From Pascua guehoae (Eukaryota > Basidiomycota > Tremellomycetes > Trichosporonales > Trichosporonaceae), in the NCBI GenBank assembly GCA_001600415.1, contig BCJX01000014.1, forward strand, positions 984,243 through 1,031,548: DNA of 47,306 nucleotides, in the 5' to 3' direction. The notes beneath the pieces are model-generated. The model did not search any database. It saw only the letters and a program-made list of their open reading frames with translations, and was not told the origin of the DNA. Shown in pieces: positions 21,912-32,848 of this stretch. Position 1 is the stretch's first letter; each line of letters begins with the position of its first letter. The translations under genes and the position numbers were made by a program.

Positions 21912-22512
21912 GCAAATCCCGCTTCTTGTCGGGGTTGGCTCTGGCTCGCCGGCTCCATCTGGCTGGATACCGCCAAATTGGGTCCATGCCCGCTTGTAGT
22001 CGTGACGCGCTGCATTACATCGTCGCTAGACAGCACGCACTATGCCAGTCCGTGGCTGTTAGGCCGTATGCTGCACTGGAAATTGGGAGCACTTACAGAG
22101 ATTGTTTGAGGCGCGTCAGATTTTCAGTGGCTGGGTTCGCTGGGGCAGCAATGTTGGAGACCATCTTGTGGCTGCTCCATCTGCTCGCCCTTACTCTGTG
22201 ACAGGCCTGACAGGGCGGTCTCAGAGTCAACGAGCGCGTGTGTTTTTTTGGAGAGCGTCTAGCCATCTTGCCACTGTTCGACCCGCTCCGACACGCAGAG
22301 GGCCAAAGGACTGTGAGGGCGCGGGGACGGCATGTAGCTCAAAGCTGGCGCTGGGATGAGCGTGCGGCAGCGCAAGGAAACTCTCACTCTGCGCCTCTTA
22401 CGGTCCTTTTGACACCCTCTGTACTCCCATTGCCTACACCGCCACGATCTCGCCTCACGTTCTTGCAAAATTACATCCTGTGTCTCTACTGCATCTACCG
22501 GTCTACTAGCCC
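21912..22512. other. Intergenic, RPS14 3' region and dipeptidase 3' region
   Basis: The two genes converge here. It holds 3' sequence of both and a diverged inverted-repeat element at 22296-22421. No gene or RNA was seen. Confidence 0.5.
22296..22421. mobile_element. Diverged inverted-repeat element, possible third MITE copy
   Basis: The right end (GGTCCTTTTGACACCCTCTG followed by TA) resembles the right ends of the 139-bp elements. The left end (CAGAGGGCCAAAGGACTGTG) is its imperfect inverse. Both arms then carry a GGCGC block. The left TA is absent. At 126 bp it would be a decayed relative; the match is weaker than between copies 1 and 2. Confidence 0.45.
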
Positions 22513-25460
22513 CTAGTGCCGGACGTTTCCTCCCTGCCCCCACTTTTCGTCGAGATAGTCGGTCATCCACTCGTACAGCTCGCGGTTTGCCCCCCGCGTC
22601 GCGATGCTGTGTGCCGAGTCGGTAAACATGCGCATGCGCCACCCGCGGACCTTTGACTGGGTGAGCTTGTCGGTGAGCGACGCCATGTTGGAAAAGTGGA
22701 CATTGTCGTCGCCCGTCCCGTGTGCGAGCAACAGGTCGATGCCGTCAAACTTGGTCACATTGTTGACGGCCGAGGTTACGTAGCCGTCCGCGTTGGCTTC
22801 GGGCGTGTTCATGTACCGTTCCGTGTAGATGGAGTCGTAGTAGAGCCAGTTTGTGACAGGTGCAACGGCCACTGGGCGAGTCAGTCATGTGCCTCACACG
22901 TTCACGCTCTTCGAATCGACACTCACTGCCAAGCGTAAAGAGGCCCGGGTTGGCCTCGAGCGTCTTGAGCGTCATGTACCCGCCATAGCTCCATCCCCAG
23001 ATACCGACGCGCTTGCGGTCGACATACTTGCGCTTGATCATCTCGCGCGCAACAGCCAGCTGGTCCTCGACCTCCCAGTGCCCGATATCGTCTCGGATGG
23101 GGTTGCGCAGTCCGCGGCCCTTGAAGCCCGTCCCGCGCCCGTCGATGCGGACGATGATGTACTTTTGCTCGCAAGCAAGGAACGAGTGCCAGTCACGCTT
23201 GAACACGTTGTCTACCTGCTGCGAGTACGGGCCGCCGTAGACGTGGATCAGGAGCGGGTACAGCTTGCGTCCAGACGAGTCAAAGTTTGTCGGCAGAATC
23301 TCCTCCACGTTCAGCTCTGCAGAACATCGTCAGCAACGACGGTAGACATGTAGGGCAGGTGTGGTAACTGACCATAGTCGCCGACCTTGAACGTGGTGCG
23401 TGTCTCGAGCGGACGGTGGTATTCGGACAGTGTCTGGTTCAGACGGGCGTTGTCCTCGAGGAGGATATTGGTGCCTGTCGCAGTTAGCAAAAATAGTACC
23501 GCCCGTGAGACCCCGACTCACCACCCTCGCCGGTCTGGATGAGTCGCTGCCATGGGACGTTGGGTCCCTCGTATGCGAGTCCGTAGTAGCCCGCCTTTGG
23601 CGAAAAGCCCGCGCTATAGTATCCAGGCTGGCTGGTGTCGGTGAGGGCCCGGATCTCTGGCTTGTAGCTGACCAAGCTACCTGTGCGAGGGAGGTCGACC
23701 GCATAGAGGTGCCGGTCGATCGATGGGTTGGCAGCTGTAAAGTAGACTGTGCCGTTTTCGTCGACACCGTCAATAGTGGTCACCTCCCATTCGCCCTCCG
23801 TCAGCCACATGGGCTCGGTCGTGTCGGTGGGCATGAAGAGGGCGAGGTGGTCGTACCCTTTCTGGGGCACAATGTCAATGTAGCCAGTGGCGCCCGTGGA
23901 AGTCTTGATGGGCACGACGTTTTGGCCGTGGTCAATCCATCCGTCGTCGCCTTCCTCGCCGTCCTTGCCGAGCTTGCGGACAACCTTGCCCTCGCTGCTT
24001 CCACCGGTAAAGGTAACGACTTGACCCTTGCGCGCGGCGCGGTCAATCTCCTTGACAAGCAGGGCGTCGTCTTCCACCCACGCGACCTCGACGATGACTC
24101 GGTCCTCCAATGGCATCTCGCCGGGCCACTTGAGCGTCTGCTTTGCCGCCACTCCATCGGTCCGGTGGTCCACGTCGAATGTGTGTACTGTCACGAGCGG
24201 GTTGGGAGTGCCTGGCTTCGGGTACCGCATGTCAACGTCGGTCGTGTATGGGTTGGGCGTAAACGCGCTGTTGGACGGGTTGTAAAGCGGGAAGCGGTAT
24301 TCGCGAACAGAACTCTCGTTGCTGCGCAGGTACGCGACGCGGTCGGCGCGGGGTGACCACCAGAGCGCAAAATCGTCCCCAAACACCTCCTCCTCGTACA
24401 CCCAGTCGGGGACACCGTTGAAGACGACTGCCGACCCGTCGTCAGTCACACGCAGCGAGCGCGGAGACTTGTTGCCCATTTCCTTTGCTGGCATAATGTA
24501 CACGTCGTTGTCGCTCACATAGGCGATTGCGTGCGACACTGGCGACCACGCCGCATATGCCACGGTCGGGAAGTCGGCTGGGGGATGCAGTGCGAACGTC
24601 TTCTTGTCCTTGCGACGATGGACCCAATAGTTGCCGTGCGACGAGTGTCGCCACTGCTGAATCGTATCGGTACGGAACAGGACATACTCCATGTCTGCAC
24701 TCAACTTCCACTGGTCAAACTGCAGCTCATGGCCAGTACGCGGGTCCTTGACATCGTTGCGAGAGACGATGACAGTCGTCTTGTTTGGCTCGGCAACAGT
24801 TGCAAGCACAATGTTGCCAAAGGCATCCGTCTCAGAATACGTTCCATCGGGTGCTTGGTATTAGCCACAGCAGGAACGCGACATCAAAAGCCAACTCTGT
24901 ACGCAACTCACCCTCCTTGACCCACGCTCGACGCTGCCATTTCGGAGAGAATGTGCCGTTGAAAACATGGTCCATTGTAATATGCTTGTTCCCGCTCTTG
25001 ATCGCGTACGAGGGTGTAGAGTAACCCTTGGCTGCCAACAGTCCCACAATCGCCGCACCGCTGACGATGAAGATGAGCACTGCGAGGATCGTACGCGACT
25101 TTTTGCGCGATCGGGGCTACTCGTTAGCAGTGAACACTGTCTGCACACTGCCGGGCTCCGCTCCAGCTGAGCCTTACATGGCCCTCCTTGCGTCCGCAGG
25201 CGTGTTTTCATCCCTCTTCTCCTCCACGGTAGACTCACCCTCCGCCCGGGTTCGACAGGGAACCCGACGCCCTCCTCGTCGTCCATGTCGTATCCCTGCT
25301 TCTCTTCAAAGGGGTCATCGTCCAATGTATCGCGGTACACGAGGTCGGATTCCGTGTCGTCAGACACGACCGAGTGAGATACCGACGGGCGTGGAGGCGG
25401 ATACACCGTTTCCTCGCCGTCCGCGACGAGGTCGTACTGCCGATCTCTCGAGTCGGCCAT
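22513..25460 (-). CDS. STE13/DAP2: Dipeptidyl aminopeptidase, S9B family, type II membrane protein
   Basis: This serine peptidase removes X-Pro or X-Ala dipeptides from N termini. Fungal members act in the late Golgi (Ste13) or vacuole (Dap2), and I cannot say which this is. Six exons: 25239-25460, 24912-25116, 23522-24853, 23373-23474, 22927-23316, 22513-22871. They total 2610 nt, 869 aa, with all phases consistent. Residues 1-80 are a cytosolic acidic tail, followed by basic RSRKKSR and one helix (about 83-105, ILAVLIFIVSGAAIVGLLAA). The beta-propeller domain follows. The catalytic triad is Ser730 in GWSYGG, Asp806 in GTGDDNVH and His838 in DSAHS. Length and layout match the family. It is transcribed divergently from APS2 across 481 bp. 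Confidence 0.96.
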
Positions 25461-25941
25461 TGTGTAGTCCTCCGGGGTGTAGTGGTAGTAAAAAAGAGTG
25501 TGTGTAGTGTCAAAGTAAGGTTGAGAGGTAGTGCATTCGATTGTCACCTTGGGGTGACCTAGACCTGTGGCGGCGTCTGGCGGCTGGTTTATCGCCACGC
25601 GGGGGCAACTCGGTTGCATCGGCTTGGCCCGGGTCGCGTGGGACTGGGGTCACCGTGCACCGTGCACCGATTGGCACCTGGCTGGCATGCATGGGATGCG
25701 TCACGCAACAGTTGCCCGCCGCTGCCATCTCCATGTTCACCATCAACATCATCTCGGCCACCTTTTGACCCCCACACGCCGACCCCGCGCATCGATTCTA
25801 CGACCTTGACGACATATTCCAATCCCCAACCGTGCAACACACCGTGCATACCGAGGCTGCCATCTGCAGCTGACTGCGGGTCTCCTCTCTCTCCTTCCCC
25901 CAACGTCGTCCAACCCTTTCACCTTCTGATTCCCCGTCACG
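25461..25941. promoter_or_regulatory. Divergent promoter region, dipeptidase and APS2
   Basis: A 481-bp intergenic stretch between two start codons on opposite strands must carry both promoters. Pyrimidine-rich sequence precedes the APS2 ATG at about 25880-25930. No specific factor site was assigned. Confidence 0.55.
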
Positions 25942-26738
25942 ATGATCAAGTTCATCCTTGTCCAAGTGAGCTGGACCACTATGAGTTGTTAGCTGACACC
26001 AGAACCGCCAAGGCAAGACACGCCTGTCCAAGTGGTATGCACCATATGAGGATGACGAAAAGGTCAGCTCGCCAACAACCTTCTCCCGTGGCCCAAGCTG
26101 ACGACCAGGTTCGACTGCGTGGCGAGGTGCATCGCCTGATTGCACCAAGGGACCAGAAGTACCAGTCCAACTTTGTCGAGGTGAGTTGAGGTCGACAGAA
26201 GGGCAAGGCAGTTTCCGTAATGCCACGCAAGTGCGGCAAGGGATGTGGACGGCCCCGACATCGTGTCGCTTCCCGTTGCGCGTCCCTCTACCCCATACCC
26301 AATACGCACAGCCCACTGACAATAGTTCCGCAACGACAAGATCGTCTACCGGCGGTACGCGGGTCTCTTCTTTTGCGTCTGCGTCGACTCAAACGACAAC
26401 GAGCTCGCGTACCTCGAAGCAATCCACTTGTTTGTGGAGGTGCTGGGTGAGTGACCCGGCGATTGTGTGGTTCCTGACCGGCAGACGCCTTCTTCCAGAA
26501 TGTGTGTGAGCTCGATCTTGTCTTTTCTTTCTACAAGGTGGGTACAGTTCCGCCATGTGACTACGGGTGTGCGCAAAGCTGGCGTGTATTGCTTCGCCAC
26601 ATTCTTTGGTACCGCCTGCCGCCGCTGACACTCCAGGTGTACGCCATTCTCGACGAGGTCTTCCTCGCCGGCGAGATCGAGGAGACGTCCAAGCAGGTTG
26701 TCCTCGACCGTCTCGACTACCTCGAGAAGCTTGAATAG
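25942..26738 (+). CDS. APS2: AP-2 adaptor complex sigma subunit
   Basis: The sigma2 small chain stabilises the AP-2 core that selects cargo for clathrin endocytosis at the plasma membrane. Six exons: 25942-25965, 26003-26062, 26109-26180, 26326-26446, 26485-26537, 26637-26738. They total 432 nt, 143 aa, one residue longer than the human protein. Family hallmarks: [16 protein letters not shown] at the start, [42 protein letters not shown] and DEVFLAGEI. The MIxFIL-QNRxGKTRL start separates it from the AP-1 and AP-3 sigma chains. The first exon is 24 nt and intron 1 is 37 nt, the shortest seen in the window. It converges on COX23 with 317 bp between the stop codons. Confidence 0.97.
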
Positions 26739-27055
26739 ATGTGTCTCAGTTCCAGTTCCAGCAGCCAATGCAGTGTTGTACTAGTGCATGTGGAGTTGTG
26801 CGTGTCATTTTCTGTCGCGACGGGCAGTTCTCTGTGTCAAGAGCCGCCCCTCGACCCGAAACCTTCCAGCGTCGCTCGGAGTCGTCATCTCCTATATGTC
26901 TTCTCGCCCCGCGTCTCTCCGCTTCCTTCTCCCATAGTCATTCTCGAGTTCACCCTCCTCTCCCAATACTCTCTCTCCAAAATGGGCGCTTCCCTCCTCC
27001 GCCCCTTCCATCCTCTCTCCCCTGCTATCGTTCACGCATTAGTGAGACGTCGCCT
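26739..27055. other. Intergenic between convergent APS2 and COX23
   Basis: C/T-rich sequence from about 26895 to 27020 and no gene. It would carry both terminators or polyadenylation regions. Confidence 0.5.
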
Positions 27056-27776
27056 TCATGTTGTCCTCCTTGCGCTGCGCAAGCTGCGCCCTGTCAGCTT
27101 TGCTGTCCGTATTTCTGTCTTTCCCCATTGCCTCCTGCTACGCACCCATTTCTTCTTGCACTCGCGGTACGCCATAAAGTAGTCGTAGCACTCGGCGCGG
27201 TTGTACCGCGTCTGCTCGAGGCACTTCAATGACGCCTTTGATGCCTTTTCACAGGGGTCTGAGAACTTGGAGATTGTCTTGGACGACTGTTGTTAGTGGT
27301 GTGTCTGTTGGGCTCCTGTAGGCTGTGGCGAGAACAAGGGTATAAGGGGTGCGGAAGTCTAGCAGTATGCCGATGGTAGGTCGTCCACCGTCGCATGGAG
27401 CAGTGGGCTCGGAAGATTCGTTGGGCAACCAATGAGCCAGACAATGCCAGACGGATAACGTAGGGGAGTGTCACCTGCAGCGTTCGCTATCTGTTGCACA
27501 GTGTGCTCCAGACGTAAAGCGAGCCTTTAGGGAACACAAGCAAACGCCGGTCATGCGACCACGCATGCGGAGCCACCCACATGTCCCTGCTTAACCTCAC
27601 TTCCGTTGCTCCCACTGTATTCACACCCTACACCTCCCACAGTTTGCACTCACCTTGTGCTTGGCAAACGTCTTCTTGTAGTCCTCTGGCTCGCTCAAGT
27701 CCGCCGGGGGTGGAGGAGGGAGGTACTCGGACGGAGTCGGCGTCTTGGACGGTGGCACCTGGGTCGCCGCGGCCAT
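27056..27776 (-). CDS. COX23: Mitochondrial twin-CX9C protein, COX23 family
   Basis: Cox23/CHCHD7 proteins sit in the mitochondrial intermembrane space, are imported by the Mia40 pathway and support cytochrome c oxidase assembly. Exon 1 is 27654-27776 (41 aa, Pro-rich, from the ATG at 27774-27776). Exon 2 starts at 27286 in phase 0. The twin CX9C motif is complete: C-EKASKASLK-C and C-YDYFMAYRE-C, with 11 residues between the pairs. Intron 1 is 367 nt, unusually long for this window. The 3' end is unresolved. Read without further splicing, it stops at 27056-27058 (117 aa). A well-formed 55-nt intron (27091-27145, GTGCGT to CTGACAG) would lead to a codon-biased tail and stop at 27039-27041, but only with a one-base frame change (see findings). 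Confidence 0.88.
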
Positions 27777-28165
27777 CGCGTCTAGTTTGGGGAGATGGTG
27801 TGTGGCGACGAAGCAGTGAGAGGGGGTATCGGGAGGTTCGGGGCGAGTACCAAGCGTAGGGAGATGAAAGAAGTGGTGTGGGAGTGGAGCGGAACGGTGA
27901 TGAGCATGCAAATAGCCCCCCTCGGTCAATGGCCTTAAGTGGCCACTCAGTGTCCCGGCATTTCCGAACTTCCACCGTTCGACAACGTGAGACACACGTG
28001 GCAGCCATGCGAAACCGAAACCAGACCGCGCTGGCGTTGGGTGGCGGGGGGGGCGACCAAGGCTCATGGCTAGTGGCGTTGTGGGGCCCAGTGACACGAC
28101 AATTCAACAATTCCAACTGCTCTCCATCTCATCGCACTCTCCATCCCTCGCATATCGCCGCCGAT
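27777..28165. promoter_or_regulatory. Divergent promoter region, COX23 and ANY1
   Basis: A 389-bp stretch between opposite start codons. A G8 run lies at about 28047. No factor sites could be assigned. Confidence 0.5.
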
Positions 28166-29853
28166 ATGGACGTCCTCACGACGCTCGCCAGCGTCGGCAT
28201 GGCTGTCGGGTGCGTGCTCTCTCCCACTCCAAGCTGACAGCAGCCCTCCGCTCGTCTATGTGGATCAGGTGCGTCTCTCGGCCCCGCCGGCTCCGCGCTT
28301 TGCCGCATACGGCCCCAGCTGCCGTTGCCGCGGATGATGGGGTGTATACTGATGTGCAGGCTCACAGCATCATCAAGAAGCGGTGAGATCTTCTCGTTTG
28401 ATCAGTGTCATTGCCCCGTGCTGACGGCAGTGACTCGTCGGGCTTCTCGCAAGGTGAGCTGCGGCCCCAGCGAGGGCCCATTCCCGCAGCATTGTCCCCG
28501 CAACCAGCTAACCCCCAGACGTGTGCGGCGTCGTGATCATCGCCAACATTATCCGCGTCTTCTTCTGGCTTGGGGCTCGATTCGAGACACGTGCGTACTT
28601 GGTGACAGGAGGTTGATTGATGTTTGCGGCGGGGGCGTAGTAGTGAATAGTGGAGCCAACGTGGGGTGGGGCCGGTCCCACTGCGGCGCCAGGGGCGGGG
28701 CACTGTCCTCCTCCAACTAATCGGGCCAAGCTGCGGAACGGCCTCGACTACGCCGAAGTCGATGGGTCCATGGTGGCCATATCGTTGGGCGCCCCACCGG
28801 TGGAGGCAGTCGTAGTCATGACCGATCGCTATGGTTGTGGAGATTGTGGCTGTGACAGTGCCCAAGCACAAGTACTAACCCCAGCGCTCCTGGTACAGTC
28901 ACTGCTGCTCATCAGCTCGCAGCTGGTCCTCCTCCAGATCTGCCTGTACTATGCACCAGCCAAGGCGCGTGCTGTGGCGGTCGGGGATGAGGACGATGAC
29001 GAGGAGACTGCCTTCCTCCGGCAGGTCGAGGAAGAGCAAACGTCTGGTGGCATCGGCCGCTTCCTCAAGAGCCGTCCGCTCAACTTTTGGCAGTGGCCAC
29101 GGATCGGAAAATACCTCGAGTTCCTGGCGGGCCTCATTGTCGTCCTTGGCATCCTCCAGGTGACTCTTGGGCGGTTTAGCTGGTGCGTCTTCCATGGTAT
29201 CGATGAATGAGAGATGACTGACAAGCAGGTATATCAATGCGTAAGGTTGCGTTGCTGATCGCAAACTGACGCCAGACTCGGCTTTGTCGCCCTCTCCATC
29301 GGTTCGTCTATTCGAAACCCCTGCGTTGGCCTACGCTCACACTACTCCAGAGTCGACTCTGCCCATCCCCCAGTTCATCTCAAACTACCGCCGCAAGTCG
29401 TGCTACGGCTTCCGCTCGTCTACTCTCGCTGGCTGGCTCTTTGGAGACTCGTTCAAGTACGCACGCTGGCCAGTGGCTGCTGGCTGACATCAGGACTGCC
29501 TACTACTTTGTCCGCAACAACCCACTCCAGTTCAAGGTCACGGGTATCATGACGCTCTGCTGGGATGTCGGTGAGTTGAGTGGTTCACGACTAGCTGGGT
29601 CTCCTTGAGGGTGCAGTTACGATGTGCTGCCATGATTGCACTTCCCAGCCATTTCGATGGCTGGCTCTGCTCCATACCAGATGGACTGGGTATGGCCTAG
29701 ATTCAGTTCGATCTCCATCGCTCCCTCTATTCAGTTCGATCTCCATGGCTCCATCCAGCCGACACTTTACTGACGGCAGGTGTCCTCATCCAGCGCATAT
29801 ACTACGGCGCCAAGCCGCCGTACGAGCTCACTGACGGTGATGACAACGTGTAG
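28166..29853 (+). CDS. ANY1: PQ-loop membrane protein, ANY1/SLC66A2 family
   Basis: Yeast Any1 is a PQ-loop protein of Golgi/endosome membranes that opposes the flippases Neo1 and Drs2. The human relative is SLC66A2 (PQLC1). Eleven exons: 28166-28209, 28241-28268, 28360-28382, 28431-28453, 28519-28590, 28885-29182, 29229-29240, 29276-29301, 29351-29456, 29494-29570, 29780-29853. They total 783 nt, 260 aa, and every phase agrees. Family hallmarks: VYVDQ with DSSGFS, then ANIIRVFFWLGARFETPLL, NFWQW, a second PQ-loop half with PIPQF (about 180-184) and YGFRSSTLAGWLFGDSFKTAYY. An acidic loop separates the halves. Exon 7 is only 12 nt; exons 3 and 4 are 23 nt each. The exon 2 acceptor could also lie 3 nt downstream, changing one residue. 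It converges with QCR7. Confidence 0.93.
29701..29746. repeat. Two direct copies of an 18-mer in an ANY1 intron
   Basis: attcagttcgatctccat occurs at 29701 and again at 29729, inside the 209-nt last intron (29571-29779). The duplication probably explains why this intron is longer than most. Confidence 0.85.
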
Positions 29854-30322
29854 AGTAGGACTCTGGGTAGTGTGTGCTGTAGCTCATATGCAATCCCGCT
29901 TTCTGCGCCGTGGGTGGCAGTGTACCCGTGCTGTTTACACTCGTTGACGAGTCGTCAATGGTATCCACCTCACCGTCCGATTGCTCGTTGTCTTCAATCT
30001 GTGCTGCCCCAGCCTTCCGTGAACACCACACACATCCTCCTGCTGCAGAAGTCTGTGGCTGCACACCACCCGGGCTGGCAGGCTGCGGTCCACTCCTCCA
30101 TCATCAGAAGCACCTTCAGCCGCGCACTTCCAACTGGCTGGCGCGTGGATTGCGCCCAATGCTTCGCTTGGCCCTACTCCCCGACCAACTCATCAGTAAT
30201 CGCCCCCAGACCACAGTCAGCCCCCTCATCTGGCGTGATCCACGGGGCACGGCTCGGCTCGGCCCGTTGCCCGTTGACGCCGTTGGCTATTTTTTTTGCA
30301 TCGCAAACAACTTGCGTCTAGT
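29854..30322. other. Intergenic between convergent ANY1 and QCR7
   Basis: A 469-bp stretch with 3' regions of both genes. A T8 run lies at 30290-30297, next to the QCR7 stop. Open frames here lack coding character. Confidence 0.5.
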
Positions 30323-30565
30323 TTAGGTCGACTTGCGCTCGACAATGACGGCGTCCCAGGCGTAGCGCTCGGCGTCCTCCTTGGCGACGTTCTCAATGTA
30401 AGGGGTCAGGTAGCGCGTGTCGTCCTCGGCCTTGAGCCACTCCTCCTTGGGGAGGGGGCGGCGCATCAGGTCCTGCTGGAACGCGACGCGGAAGCGGTAT
30501 GCGCGGTCGTACATTTCGCGCTTGGGGAGGCGCGAGATGGCCTGGGATGTTAGTCGGGCGGGGGG

Positions 30566-30619
<54 letters not shown>

Positions 30620-31360
30620 TAGGAAAGAGAAGATGAAAGTCGGTTGTGGGGAGTCGGAATGACTGAAACCGAAGGGTTGTGGTTGGGTCGGGGGCCTCTT
30701 GCACCAACAGCCCTCGTACTTGACAGAACGAGACAGAGTCGCCATTCGTTGCAGTGTCGGCCACCCCTACTACGCCTTACAGCTCCTCATTCCATCGGCC
30801 TCATCCTCGTCATGTTCTCGTCGCACCCATCCTCTATCCCGCTTCGACATCTTCCATTCCTCTCGACTCGGATCCCCTCGGCACCCGTGTTCCCACTCAC
30901 CTTGGCGACGTCGTCACGCTCCTCGATAATCAGGTCATCGTACTTGAGGCCGACCTGGCGGTGGCCAGCGGCCTTGGCGTACGCGTTCGCGAGGGGGCGA
31001 AGCGAGTTGTAGAGACCCGCCGAGTAGGTCTTGATCTGGCTCGCGAGGCTGGGGACGGAAATGCGCGAAGACGAGAGGCAAGGACGGGCGGAGCGGGACG
31101 TCGCGGGGAAGCGGCCGAGTGGGAGCGAGTGGGGACAGGCAGTGAGGCAGTGTAGGTTGAGTGGCAGCGAGGGCGGAGTGGGGATCGGCAGAAGAGTGTA
31201 CCCGAGAGTTGACAAGCGAGGCAAGGATGCAGTTCACATCGGGACGACAGCGAGCGAGCAAAAGCGGCGATAACGAACAAGACGCACGGCAGTCAGCATA
31301 CGCTCGTCCAAGTCCGCGGGGTGCTCACGAGATGCCGAGGGGGCCGCCGATGAGAACCAT
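30323..31360 (-). CDS. QCR7: Cytochrome bc1 complex subunit 7 (14 kDa)
   Basis: Qcr7 is a nuclear-encoded, matrix-facing subunit of respiratory complex III that contacts cytochrome b. Three exons (31329-31360, 30901-31048, 30323-30541) total 399 nt, 132 aa, close to the family's usual 125-130. Family features: GLYNSLRPLANAYAKAAGHRQVGLKYDDL, then RLPKREMYDRAYRFRVAFQQDLMRRPLPKEEW and PYIENVAKEDAER. The first exon encodes only 11 residues (MVLIGGPLGIS). Both introns are long for this genome region (280 and 359 nt). The second intron carries a run of 51 G on the plus strand, so the pre-mRNA would contain C51. Confidence 0.96.
30568..30618. repeat. G51 homopolymer inside QCR7 intron 2
   Basis: Bases 30568-30618 are 51 consecutive G, preceded by GGGGGGCC-type sequence. 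On the transcribed strand of QCR7 it becomes poly-C within intron 30542-30900, close to the 3' splice site (about 26 nt from the acceptor). Confidence 0.95.
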
Positions 31361-32589
31361 TGTGACTGAGTGGGGGTGTGAGATGGGCTGGACAGCGACA
31401 GACTCTTGACGAGACGATGAGGCCAAGTCGGAGCTCGACGGAGGGACGGCCTGCACACCCACCCAGCACCCAGGAGCCGGGCGCAGGCACTGGGTCAGTT
31501 GGGCCCAGCTGGGCCAGTGGGCAGAGGAGCCAGGGAGGGGGAGCGTAAACCGCCCGCAACCATTGGTGGTAGCACAGCGCCACTTGGGCGGGGTTTTCGG
31601 AAAAGTCGAAACGTGGTACGCACGTGGGCTGAGCTTGGTTATTTCGCACAGGGCTCGGGGGAAATGAGGAGACTGCTTCGTGGTGTCATTTTCGGTTGGC
31701 GGGAAAACACACTGTGCATGACGACAACATGCAGCATGCGTTTGTGGTGGGTTTCTCGCGAAATCACTGCAGGTCCAATATCTTGCTCCCTTGCACAACC
31801 ATGGCCCCATGCGAGGATGCAAGGGCAGCAGGTGGTAATAGAACCAAGACGCCATCTGGGCCAGATCCAGTATATGTCCAGCAGTACTCTACATGCTCTA
31901 CACTCTGTGGCTCTGAATGACCAACGCTGATATGATGTGGTACTGTCTTGCGTGTCACCATTAAATGTGGCACTGCCAAAGACATAGCGCATACACATCC
32001 CTCTCATCCCTGCATACCGAGTCGACCTTGAACCCCGGCCCATGCTCCTTCCTAATCAATTCCTGCGTATGATATCGCAACAGCCAGCGTCAACCTGGCC
32101 GGCTTGACATGTTGAGACCCGAGTCCTGAGACCTTGACGACCGTGACGTGCAACAAGTCCCGTAGCTCCAACCACGCGTAGGGACATCAACGGTATGGCA
32201 GAAATGCTACACCGATGCCGCCACTTGGATGCGGAGGCTAACACTTGACTGTGACATCTTTACCGTGGGAAGTCCTAAACGATAAGACATCTGCATCGCC
32301 GATGTGACCAAGCCTCGCCGCTATCGGTAGCCTTCGGAGCGGGCGACGGCGACTCCTCCTCGACAATGCCTTCTTCGGTCAGTGCCTAGAATTCTCGACT
32401 AGCAGTCTCAGATGATATGTCCACCCAAAAGTAAAGGTAAGGATCAAATGATGCGTTCTCCAGCTGCGGCCAGATACCACTCGCACTCCACAACCCGCAC
32501 CCCGTGTCCATCTACATGTGTCGCCTTCTTAGTTGGGCGGTTAGAATTTTTCACTAGTAGTGTCTCTTCGAGACTGGCAGTCTGAACGA

Positions 32590-32700
32590 GTGGTGGTGGG
32601 GACGGCGGTGGTGGTGTGGTGGGGATGGCGGTGGTGGTGTGGTGGGGATGGCGGTGGTGGTGGTGTGGTGGTGTGGTGGTGGTGTGGTGGTGGTGGTTCT
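32590..32700. repeat. GGT/GTGG-rich minisatellite
   Basis: Irregular repeats of ggtggt, ggtgtggt and ggggatggc fill about 110 bp. The strand asymmetry (almost no C on the plus strand) is extreme. Repetitive Gly/Val or His/Pro/Thr open frames over it are artefacts. Confidence 0.9.
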
Positions 32701-32752
32701 GGGCTCTGCGGTGGGTTCGCGCTCAGGGTCTTTGGCACCCAAAAGTTGCCGA

Positions 32753-32832
32753 CAGGTGGGTTCGGAAAGTCATGAGACTGCCACAGTGAGGCGCGAGCGG
32801 GGAGCAGTCTCACAACTTTCCGGCCGTACCTG
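32753..32832. repeat. 80-bp foldback sequence, TA on the right
   Basis: Arms of about 32 bp are inverted with about eight mismatches. The best part is GGAAAGT..TGAGACTGC against GCAGTCTCA..ACTTTCC, with a 20-odd-base loop. The outer ends read CAGGT and ACCTG, followed by TA on the right only. Its architecture resembles the 139-bp elements, but the internal sequence is different. Confidence 0.55.
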
Positions 32833-32848
32833 TACTCCCCATTTTGAG

